A stretch of DNA of 64,000 nt from Mesostigma viride (lineage: Eukaryota; Streptophyta; Mesostigmatophyceae; Mesostigmatales; Mesostigmataceae), in the NCBI GenBank assembly GCA_009746045.1, contig RPFO01000366.1:312001-376000 (forward strand). The letters run 5' to 3'. The notes under the pieces are model-generated. The model did no database searches. It had not been told where the DNA came from and saw only the letters and a program-made list of their open reading frames with translations. The translations under genes were made by a program, and so were the position numbers. This document shows positions 1 to 9,388 of this stretch, one piece after another; the stretch's first letter is position 1; each line of letters begins with the position of its first letter.

Positions 1-1000
1 CATGCCATCACCCCCCACATTTAATTATTCATGCCATCACCCCCCCACATTTATTTATTCATGCCATCACCCCCCACATTTAATTATTCATGCCAGCACC
101 CCCCAACATTTATTTATACGTAGCAGCACCCCCCACATTTAATAATTCATGCCATCATCCCCCACATTTAATTATTCATGACAGCACCCCCCACATTCAT
201 TTATTCATGCCAGCACCCCCCAAATTTATTTATTCATGCCAGCACCCCCCACATTGAATTATTCATGCCAGCACCCCCCAACATTTATTTATACGTAGCA
301 GCACCCCCCACATTTAATAATTCATGCCATCATCCCCCCACATTTATTTATTCATGCCATCACCCCCCACATGTATTGATACGTAGCAGCACCCCCCCAC
401 ATGTATTGATACGTAGCAGCACCCCCCCACATGTATTGATACGTAGCAGCACCCCCCACATGTATTGATACGTAGCAGCACCCCCCCACGTGTATTGATA
501 CGTAGCAGCACCCCCCCACGTGTATTGATACGTAGCAGCACCCCCCACATGTATTGATACGTAGCAGCACCCCCCACATGTATTGATACGTAGCAGCACC
601 CCCCCACATGTATTGATACGTAGCAGCACCCCCCCACATGTATTGATACGTAGCAGCACCCCCCCACATGTATTGATACGTAGCAGCACCCCCCCACGTG
701 TATTGATACGTAGCAGCACCCCCCACATGTATTGATACGTAGCAGCACCCCCCACATGTATTGATACGTAGCAGCACCCCCCACATGCATTTATACATAG
801 CATCCCCCCCCACATGTATTGATACGTAGCAGCACCCGCCCCCCACATGCATTTATACATAGCATCCCCCCCCACATGTACTGATACGTAGCAGCACCCC
901 CCCACATGTATTGATACGTAGCAGCACACACCCACATGTAGTCATTCATGACAGCACCCCCCCACATTTAGTTATTCAGGCCAGCAACCCCCCACATGTA
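1..1000. repeat. ~30-bp minisatellite array
   Basis: Tandem units of about 29-31 bp fill the first kilobase. In the central part (about 360-930) the unit is CACATGTATTGATACGTAGC followed by AGCA and a run of 5-8 C. The outer parts (1-360 and 940-1000) use a diverged unit with ATTTAATTATTCATGCC in place of the TGATACGTA part. The C-run varies by one base between units, so long open frames on the minus strand are artefacts of the repeat. The array runs off the left edge of the window. Confidence 0.95.
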
Positions 1001-1003
1001 AAC

Positions 1004-1735
1004 GCCGTTTTGATAGAACAATTTTAGTCAGCCTACCATCCACGTTGCGGCAAAAGATCACCTTTTTTTGTGTTTCGGCAAAATGAAGATTTCTTGCAAA
1101 CTATCGTTATGCAGGCAGGTAGCAACGTCCGATGTTATAATCCGGCAGGTAGCATGCAAACGTCGAAACGATATGAAGGGGAAAAAAAGCATCAAACAGG
1201 AGCACCGATTAGAAACGCAGCAAATGCAGTATGTGCACATCTACACCTATAACCTAACCAGACCAAAGGCATAGCAAACATGGAAAGGGTGACCCAAGTG
1301 AAAGCCTAGCACCACCATGATCGACATGTGCGAGACCAAGAAACGCTCCATGGCAACTAGACTAAAGGGATGGATGCCAGATGTGGATTAGGATCGGCTT
1401 AGCTGACTCTACCGAGATGTCTGCAGGGTTTAGCTAGAAACGACAAGAAGGAAGCCAGACAGATTTATCACTCTTGCTGCAACATAAAGAGTTTCTTGCG
1501 ATGGCAACAAAGACATAGTCGTCGCCCAGCTGGCTAACTGTGTCGTCGGCTTGGATGCGCTGTTTTGTTGCCGTTTTTGATAGAACAAATTTTGTCAGCC
1601 TACCATCCACGATGCGGAAAAAGCTCACCTTTTTTCTTTATGCGGAAGACCGATTTCCTTTCGTTATGCAGGGGTATCGTTATGCAGGTATTGTTATGCA
1701 GGTATCGTTATGCAGGTATCGTCATGCAGGTGGCA
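1004..1735. repeat. Two copies of a ~62-bp direct repeat plus short GTTATGCAGGTATC iterations
   Basis: The segment around 1004-1068 (GTTTTGATAGAACAA, then GTCAGCCTACCATCCACG) recurs at about 1570-1633. Shortly after the second copy, 1665-1735 holds about five imperfect copies of a 14-bp TCGTTATGCAGGTA unit. No gene is supported between 1000 and 2430. The open frame at 1540-1953 spans the repeat and resembles no family I know. Confidence 0.6.
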
Positions 1736-1740
1736 GCTTA

Positions 1741-2429
1741 CCCTCTTTCAGCTATGGGGTCTCTCTGCGGCTGCGCTTCTTTTTCGATGGGCGATGGGAC
1801 GGTCGCAATTCGCAAACCGGACGCGGCGTCACAGGGCTGAACGGTATTGAAAAAATTGGAAACGTGGCATCCTCGTTCCTCCCCACGGAACTGAAAACTG
1901 GATGCGCGGCGCTGGTGCAAAGGCTCGATCCCATTTTTTGGACACCAAGCTAGCGGATTGGACGACATCCAATATGCCGTCACCCGTGCTTGTGGCCGCA
2001 GGTATAAAAAGAGACGACCTCCAGCCAATTTACCCCGGAACATTAGGATGTTTGGTTGACATCGTTACCATGCAGAAATGTACAATGAGGTTCTGGGTTC
2101 GATTCCTGGTGTGGTCATGGTAATAAATTTTTTTCTGCACATCTACTGAAATCAGTCATAGCACCAAACGGTCACGCTGCAGCGAGACGCTATAGCCCTG
2201 GAGGCCGCTGATAAACCTGCCATCCGGTATGTCTTACTATTATAGATTGCCGAACTATAAAATAATAATACTGTATACCACTTTTTCTTGTAAATGATTT
2301 CCTAAATAATGGTTCTATATACTTAATAATATAACTATAATAACATACCATATTATTAAAGTATGTGGAAATTAATCCATGCTATTCACAATATATTATA
2401 AAATCTTTTGCAAAATATACTGTAATTAG
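1741..2429. other. No gene seen; AT-rich interval
   Basis: Apart from one degenerate half of the CTGCAG palindrome family near 2177-2200, I see only AT-rich sequence leading to the insertion site of the next element. Confidence 0.5.
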
Positions 2430-5400
2430 TATATATATTTTCTGACGGGTGTACTCCATTCACGGGCGCGCTCAGCACGCGCGCGCCTGTGTTGCTCAAC
2501 GGCCCCTCAACCGGCCAGCCGTCCCGGCCCCCCCCCCCTCCCGCCTCGGCTCCCACCGGCTCCCAGCCCCCGCCGCCCGACTACTCGGCCAGTTGGCGTT
2601 GGCTTGACACGGTTCCCTGGGATGCATGCGCCATCAACCCGACGTCTACCCTGACCGACCTCCCCCACCGCGCGCGTAGCCTTTTCGCGCAATGTGCAAT
2701 CGTTTCTCTCCGGCGCATGCACGCCGCTCCGGACGACCCGCTGGGCTTTAAACTGCACATGGTGACCCCCCGCCTGCTCCTCACCCCTCTCGATCGGGCG
2801 TGGTGTGCGCGGCCTCCAGGGTGCGGTTATTGCCCGTTGCCGACGCTTTTTGCAGGGGGACTGGGAGGGGCTGTTTGGCGTGCCGCCCCCGCGCACGGCC
2901 CGGCTGTCGGGGGAGGTCAACTTCGAGCGGGTGGCCGCCGACGTCATCCGCCTCGTCCGCGAGGGGCAGCTCAGCCGGGCCATGACCGCTTGGAAATGGC
3001 CAAGCTGGCCCCCGCCAATGCGGCTACCCTGGCGGCCTTGGAGGCTCTTCACCCTGCGGAGCCCGGATTCCAGCTGCCCGTGCCGGACCCCCTGCCGGCC
3101 CCCCTCCGGCTGGACCGCGACTGCTTCCTGGAGGTGATGCGTGCGGTCCCGCGGGCTTCCTCTACCGGGCCGTCGGGCTGGCGCTACGAGCACTTGGAGG
3201 TCCTGGTGGGGCATGGGGGCGAGGACATTCTCTTTGACACCCTCATTGACCTGGCAGCTGGTCGCGTTCCTCCCGCTGCGCGCGAGTGGTTAGCGGGCGC
3301 TCGCCTCCTTGCTCTGCTCAAGGGTGTCTTGCCCCCCCCGAGGGCAAGGTGCGCCCGATCGCCTGCGGTGAGGTGCTCCGCAAGCTCGTGGGCAAAGTGA
3401 TCTGCCGCCAAAAGGCGCCCGAGCTCCGTGCCTTTTTCTGCCCGCCCCTCGCAGCGGGTGAGACCTCGGTGGCGGCCCAGCTGGGGGTGACGACTCCAGG
3501 CGGGGCGGATATCCTCATCCATTCGGTGCAGGCCTACCTCGAGGCCCACCCCACCCACGCTGTCGTCAAGGTCGACTGCCACAACGCGTTCAACAGTCTG
3601 TCCCGCGCCAGCATGTTTGCGGCCGTCCTGGAGTCCTTCGAGGACTTGTACGCTTGGACAGCCGTGTGCTACGGCCAGCCCGGCCAACTGGTTCACATCA
3701 TGGAGGACGGCACTCGCGGCGGCCTGCTGTCGCGGTCGGGCACCCAGCAAGGGGACCCCCTGGGACCCCTGTACTTTGCCGCCCCCCTCCAGGGTTGCCT
3801 CCAAGCGGTCCATGCTGCCCACCCGGCGGTCGCTATTCAGGCCTACTTGGATGATATCTACCTTCTGGGCCCTGTGCCGGACACCACCGCGGCTCTGCTG
3901 GCCCTGCAGACTGCGGTGGCCGACATCAACCTCCAGTTGACCCTGGCCAAGTGCGCGGTGTACTCGCCCCAAGGTGATTGCTCCGGCTTTCCGCCCCAGC
4001 TCTTGGGCCGGGACGAGCGCCTCCATGGGTTGGATGTCCTCGGCGTTCCGGTTGGCGACCCCGCGTTTGTCATCGATGCTCTGCGGGCCGCCCTCGAGGC
4101 ACGCACTGAGGTACTGCCCTTGATTGCGCGCCTTCATGATTCGCAGACCAAGGGTCTGCTTCTGTGGTTTTGCGCTCACCCTCGCGTCGTTCACTGGCTC
4201 CGGGGCGCTCTTCCGGCTCAGGTCCGGCTGGCCGCCGAGGGCCACGACGAGCGCATCCAGTCGGCCTTGGCGCAGCTGGTCCCGGGCCCCGACCTCCCGC
4301 CACATGCTATTCGCATTGCCTCCCTGCCTGCACGGATGGGTGGCTGTGGTCTGACTCGTGCCGCCCGGCTGGCCCCAGCAGCATTTTTGGGCTCCGTCGC
4401 TCAGTCGTGGGCGGAAAGCTGCCGGCTCCTGCCCCTTTTGGCAACGGCAGCGCCTGACCTCCTGGACCCCAGCAGCCCTTTGCCCTTCGTCACCGCCATC
4501 CAGGAGGCCTATGCTGAGATCCAGCAGGCCTGTTCTCCCGTCCGTGCCGCTCAGGCGGTACAGCGCCACCTCCCTCGTGGCACTCCCTCGGTCGCCTCCG
4601 TTCAATCTCCCGCCGCATTCCCTGCTCGCGTCATCGATAAACACCAGAAAACCTACGCGGGTATTCTGCACACGGCTGATTGGATTGCTCTTTTCGCAGA
4701 CCTCAACGCCCAGGGACGTGCGTGGCTGTTCTCGCTTTCCTTGCGGAGTGTGGGCTCGGCGTACCTTCGTGCTCTTCCCATGGCCCCCCCATTCGCCTTG
4801 GCTCCCAGCCACTACTCGGTGGCGCTCCGGCACCAGCTATTTGCCCCGCAGCCTCTTGTTCCGGCCGGGCGGCCTTGTGGTAGCTGTGGGCAGCCGCTGG
4901 ATCCCACGGGGACTCACTACCTTGCCTGCATGGGGGGCCAACAGAATCAGAATTGGTATTCGTATTTGCACACTGTCCTCCTGACGGTGGTGCTCGCCAT
5001 GATTCGGTCGGTTTTCCCCCACGCGAACATCCGGTCCGAGGATGCGGATGGCGCTGCCTTCTATTCCCCCAACCACCGGCCTGACATCGTGGTGCTGGAC
5101 TTTGAGGGGGGTGGCCGGCATCTGCTTATTGACGTTTCGGTGGCGCGGCCCTTGGCTCTTAGCCACGTGGCTGGGGCCTCCCTCACGGCAGGTTACACGG
5201 CGGACCGGGCGGAGCGGGCCAAGCTCCTGGCCTACGGCGACGTCGGGCACCATCGTGTGGTGCCCTTTGTCCTGGAGGAGTTTGGGGCCATGGGGCCCCT
5301 GACCTCCGCCTTCTTCAAGGAGTGTTGCCGGCTCCGGGAGGACCGGCTGGACCTGGAGGGCCAGCGGGCCCCATGGTCGGCGCGGACCTGGACGTCATAT

Positions 5401-5647
5401 TGGCGTCAGCGCTTGTCGGTGGCGCTGACTCGGGCCATGGCTGACATCATGCTCCGCCGTACGCGGGCTGATTTTGCGGTGCAGCAGGGCTATTAGGTTC
5501 CTCCCGTTAGGCGTTTCCATTGGTCTTATCGTAGTATAGAGCTTTGACATGGCTCTGTACATAGGTTTATAGCTGGGCGTTTGCTTTGGTTTGAGTGATT
5601 TCACTCTGCTGTAAGTAATTATATTTTTAATATATATATTTTCTGAT
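2430..5647 (+). mobile_element. Non-LTR retrotransposon with restriction-like endonuclease, bounded by a 16-bp TSD
   Basis: The sequence TATATATATTTTCTGA occurs at 2430-2445 and again at 5632-5647, directly bounding a GC-rich insert that contains one reverse transcriptase gene. This is the expected target-site duplication of a LINE, so the element is 2446-5631. The surrounding target is AT-rich and not ribosomal. The 3' UTR is about 135 bp after the stop and ends in a short T/A-rich stretch, not a long poly(A). The 5' end begins directly with coding-like sequence, so the copy may be 5' truncated. Confidence 0.8.
2489..5496 (+). pseudogene. Reverse transcriptase / PD-(D/E)XK endonuclease of an RLE-type LINE (frameshifted)
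   Basis: The reading frame moves between frames near 2800, near 2990 and in the C-rich run near 3331-3345; from 3286 it is open to the stop at 5494-5496. Visible in order: an RT fingers region (SSTGPSGWRYEHLEVL around 3160-3205), KVRPIACGEVLRKLVGK (about 3349-3398), palm motif A (VVKVDCHNAFNSL, about 3563-3600), SGTQQGDPLGPLYF, the catalytic AYLDDIYLL (about 3842-3868), then a C-terminal CCHC motif (CGSCGQPL...H..C, about 4870-4930) and PDIVVLDFEGGG...LLIDVSVARP (about 5083-5150). CCHC followed by PD-(D/E)XK is the arrangement of the restriction-like endonuclease in R2/NeSL-type LINEs; the enzyme nicks target DNA and primes reverse transcription there. The three frameshifts mean decay or homopolymer sequencing errors. 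Confidence 0.85.
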
Positions 5648-6460
5648 AAACAATTTTATCAATGCTACTGTGTTATTTTTGTTATTCTCGCCATGCAGGT
5701 ATCTGAGTGTTCTGGGAGAACTAATAAGAGAATGAGCCGCGAAGGTGAGGAAAACCTGAAATCTTTTCGTCCTTATTGGGGTCTCTCTGCAGCTAGACCA
5801 TTTATAACCACAAGCAATAGCTTAAATTCATGGGTCTCGCTGCAGCTAGACCCTCTTTATGGTTGCTATAAAATTAATGAATCAGAAGTCTGTGATTTAA
5901 CAATCGCACGCCGCAATGAAGGGTCTAGCTGCAGCGAGACCCCCACATCAATCCGACGCCGCGCCAAAGTGTCCGCGGCAAATCCGGGGTGAAATTGACG
6001 AAATTCGGTGCGCGCGGGAGATGTTGAGTGCAAATTCCATTGCGAAGGCTATGGTAGCGTGAAAATTTACTGTGCACGGATTACGAAGCCATTTTGTACC
6101 GGATTTCGCTTGTTCGATCGGCATTAACGTAAGGAAATTTATTCTGCAGAAAAAACGTCGGGAAACAGTTACTTTGTGTGTGTGTGCGAGGGCAAACACG
6201 CAGCAGTGGCCAGTTTCGCCCGCCGAGCTCAGCCACCCGTGCGTGTGCAAGGTAATGTCTAGCACAGATTAAGACGCGCCTGGTGGGAGGGCACACTTTC
6301 GAACGATTCCTTATATCATTTCGAAGAAATCCAGCACAACGATTCCCCTAATTTTGCGTTTCCATGTTGCACGCAATTTTTCCGTAAAAGTCAGATTTAT
6401 AGGAGCGCTGACAGGGGCAAAAATGCATGTCGTAGATTTAATCGCTTTTACCCCATTTCT
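5648..6460. other. No gene seen; contains three palindrome copies
   Basis: The open frame at 5693-5992 overlaps three copies of the CTGCAG palindrome and has no recognisable domain. The rest is unremarkable intergenic or intronic sequence. Confidence 0.5.
5779..5942. repeat. Three copies of a 22-bp palindromic motif (core CTGCAG)
   Basis: Copies lie at 5779-5799, 5832-5853 and 5921-5942. Each is GGGTCT, then CTCTGCAGCT, CGCTGCAGCT or AGCTGCAGCG, then AGACC(C), so each is an almost exact inverted repeat around CTGCAG. The same motif recurs at 9352, 11015, 11965, 12051, 12130 and 12203, with degenerate forms at 2177 and 13053. Confidence 0.85.
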
Positions 6461-6469
6461 TGCAGCTTT

Positions 6470-6592
6470 ATGGCTTCCCTTGGGGTTATCAACATTGTTC
6501 ACTGCATAAATTGCGGACGGCGATTGCTGCCGACGTCGCTGGTGTGCCCGGGGTGCGGGAGAACCAACATCTACTGGTTTCTATCGTCGTAA
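6470..6592 (+). CDS. Small zinc-ribbon exon (40 residues)
   Basis: An ATG at 6470 opens 40 codons to TAA at 6590-6592. The peptide holds CINCGRR, eleven residues between the two knuckles, then CPGCGRTN: two CXXC knuckles, the signature of a treble-clef or rubredoxin-like zinc ribbon. A pyrimidine-rich tract ending TTGCAG lies just before it (to 6464), so this may be the last exon of a longer gene instead of a free-standing microprotein. No upstream exon is identifiable. The function is unknown; zinc ribbons of this form occur in ribosomal, transcription and membrane-associated proteins. Confidence 0.4.
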   Translation: MASLGVINIVHCINCGRRLLPTSLVCPGCGRTNIYWFLSS

Positions 6593-6943
6593 CCCGCTTT
6601 TTATCGTCATTATTCGGCGTCTTCTAGTGGTTTAAGCGTCCGGCGACGGGCGAAAAGAACCCTGACGCCATGGCCTGAGGAGGCAATCCGAGAAGGACTG
6701 GGGCGGGCGGGCGAAATAAAACGCGACAGTGCCCGCACCCTGCCGGCGCACCCAGGCGAACAAGACAAAGTGCACCGTTCCCCCCCTGTGCCCATCGCTG
6801 CCGTCGCCGGGCGGCACGTTGGGCAGGCGGCTCCTTCCCCCTTCTTTCGTGCCTGTTGCATCATTTTGAACCCCTCACCAACGGAGGCATGTTAATGAAT
6901 GAGTGGATGCATGCATGAATGAACGGATCCGGATGCATGAATG
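6593..6943. other. No gene seen
   Basis: GC-rich spacer between the zinc-ribbon exon and the GGGA array. The minus-strand frames here have no recognisable domain. Confidence 0.4.
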
Positions 6944-6944
6944 A

Positions 6945-7564
6945 TGGGGGGAGGGAGGGAGGGAGGGAGGGAGGGAGGGAGGGAGGGAGGGAGGGAGGGA
7001 GGGAGGGAGGGAGGGAGGGAGGGAGGGAGGGAGGGAGGGAGGGAGGGAGGAGGGAGGGAGGGAGGGAGGGAGGGAGGAGGGAGGGAGGGAGGGAGGGAGG
7101 GAGGGAGGGAGGGAGGGAGGGAGGGAGGGAGGGAGGGAGGGAGGGAGGGAGGGAGGGAGGAGGGAGGGAGGGAGGGAGGGAGGGAGGGAGGGAGGGAGGG
7201 AGGGAGGGAGGGAGGAAGGGAGGGAGGGAGGGAGGGAGGGAGGGAGGGAGCGAGCGAGGGAGCGAGCGAGGGAGGGAGCGAGGGAGGGAGGGAGCGAGGG
7301 AGGGAGGGAGCGAGCGAGGGAGCGAGCGAGGGAGGGAGGGAGGGAGGGAGGGAGGGAGGGAGGGAGGGAGAGAGGGAGGGAGGGAGGGAGGGAGGGAGGG
7401 AGGGAGGGAGGGAGGGAGGGAGGGAGGGAGGGAGGGAGGGAGGGAGGGAGGAGGGAGGGAGGAGGGAGGGAGGGAGGGAGGGAGGGAGGGAGGGAGGAGG
7501 GAGGGAGGGAGGGAGGGAGGGAGGGAGGGAGGGAGGCAGGGAGCGAGGGAGCGAGGGAGGGAGG
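6945..7564. repeat. (GGGA)n microsatellite, ~620 bp
   Basis: About 155 units of GGGA, with blocks where GGA or GCGA replaces a unit (notably 7250-7330). All purines lie on the plus strand. Three frames on each strand stay open, producing spurious long ORFs. Confidence 0.98.
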
Positions 7565-7595
7565 GCATGACTGACGGAGGGCATGAATGGGGAGG

Positions 7596-7803
<208 letters not shown>

Positions 7804-7810
7804 GGTTATA

Positions 7811-8155
7811 TGGGTGGGGGTCGGGTGGGTGGGTGGGTGGGTGGGTGGGTGGGTGGGTGGATGGGTGGGTGGGTGGGTGGGTGGGTGGGTGGGTGGGTGG
7901 GTGGGTGGGTGGTGGGTGGGTGGGTGGGTGGGTGGGTGGGTGGGTGGGTGGGTGGGTGGGTGGGTGGGTGGGTGGGTGGGTGGGTGGGTGGGTGGGTGGG
8001 TGGGTGGTGGTGGGTGGGTGGGTGGTGGGTGGGTGGGTGGGTGGGTGGGTGGGTGGGTGGGTGGGTGGGTGGGTGGGTGGGTGGGTGGGTGGGTGGGTGG
8101 TGGGTGGTGGGTGGGTGGGTGGGTGGGTGGGTGGGTGGGTGGGTGGGTGGGTTGG
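7811..8155. repeat. (GGGT)n microsatellite, ~340 bp
   Basis: About 85 units of GGGT with occasional GGT interruptions. G-rich on the plus strand like the two preceding arrays. Confidence 0.97.
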
Positions 8156-8379
8156 GAAGGTGTGCTTTTTATTATGATGATTAGCTAAGTTACGTGTGTG
8201 TTGTTGATGTACATGTTGACGTTGTATCATGGGCGTGTGCCCCTAAGTCTGCCTTCCTGCATTGTCACATAATATATAATCTAGATGTGTTGTTGGGAAC
8301 CTGATTATACATTCCAAACTGGAATGAAATCTTGACAACTATGTGATGAAACCCTTGAAAAACAATTACTAGGAACTGC

Positions 8380-9300
8380 ATTTTTTGTGTTATGTTCGCT
8401 AGCATCTGTCACCTATTTGTCGTGCAAACAGTCTAAATTTCTTGTGGGCAGTTAACATAGATGTTTTTATGAGCTGTGCAAAGTTCTAGGCTTAACTGAG
8501 TTCATTGATATGTGCACCCATGTGTCGGAACCCTTGGAAAACCATGAAAAACTGCATATTGGGGGGTATTTATGCTAGCATATGTCACCATTTTGCCATC
8601 TAACCAGCCTGAAACTTTGTGGGCATGCTGCATGGGATGTGTTTAGAACATGTGCAAAGTTCCAGGCCCAACTGAGTTCATTTGGTGTCATTATATATGC
8701 ATATGTGTGATGAAAACCTTGGAAAACCATGGAAAAATGCATTTGGGGGTATTTATGCTAGCATCTGTCACCATTTCGTCAACCAACCAGCCTGAAACTT
8801 TGTGGGCATGCTTCATGGGATGTGTTTAGAACATGTGCAAAGTTCCAGGCCCAACTGAGTTCATTTGGTGTCATTATATATGCATATGTGTGATGGAACC
8901 CTTGGAAAACCATGAAAAACTGCATTTTTTGGGTATTTATGCTAGCATTTGTCACCAATTTGTCATCCAACCAGCCTGAAACTTTGTGGGCATGTTGCAT
9001 GGGATGTGTTTAGAACATGTGCAAAGTTCCAGGCCCAACTGAGTTCATTTGATGTCATTATATATGCATACATGCCAGAAAGTGCTGAAAATACGGTATT
9101 TTTTGCTAGCAAATGTCACCATGTTACCATGCTGCCAACTCCCAAAAATTTTTTTGACCACATGGCATCATAAGATATCTGATAAGGAACCTTGGTGCCA
9201 AATTCGAGGTCAAACTGACCATTATTCCATCTCCAAATATTTTCCAGGGGAAGAAAATGGGTTTTCGGATTGATGTGCCCAATCTTTGTCGGGGTATGCT
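8380..9300. repeat. ~180-bp tandem repeat, five units
   Basis: The landmark GCTAGCA occurs at 8398, 8574, 8757, 8941 and 9105, giving spacings of 176, 183, 184 and 164 bp. Other shared blocks are CAGCCTGAAACTTTGTGGGC, ATGTGCAAAGTTCCAGGCCC and CCCTTGGAAAACCATGAAAA. The middle three units are very similar; the first and last are diverged. No coding potential. Confidence 0.9.
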
Positions 9301-9351
9301 AAGTTCACCACATCAGGTAATCTTTTCGTCTAACGGAAAAAGCCCCTCTAA

Positions 9352-9373
9352 GGGTCTAGCTGCAGCTAGACCC
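9352..9373. repeat. Perfect 22-bp palindrome of the CTGCAG family
   Basis: The half-site GGGTCTAGCTG is followed directly by its exact reverse complement. It lies just upstream of the transposase-like gene. Confidence 0.9.
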
Positions 9374-9388
9374 CAATCGTGGTAAAAA

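Noticed and set aside
344-935. Repetitive Cys/Tyr/Val proteins in three minus frames
   Set aside because: Minisatellite translations; the frame changes with each C-run.
1-1000. CRISPR array
   Set aside because: Units are contiguous without unique spacers, and the genome is eukaryotic.
3184-4833. A 549-codon minus-strand open frame
   Set aside because: It is the shadow of the GC-rich reverse transcriptase on the plus strand, which has clear catalytic motifs.
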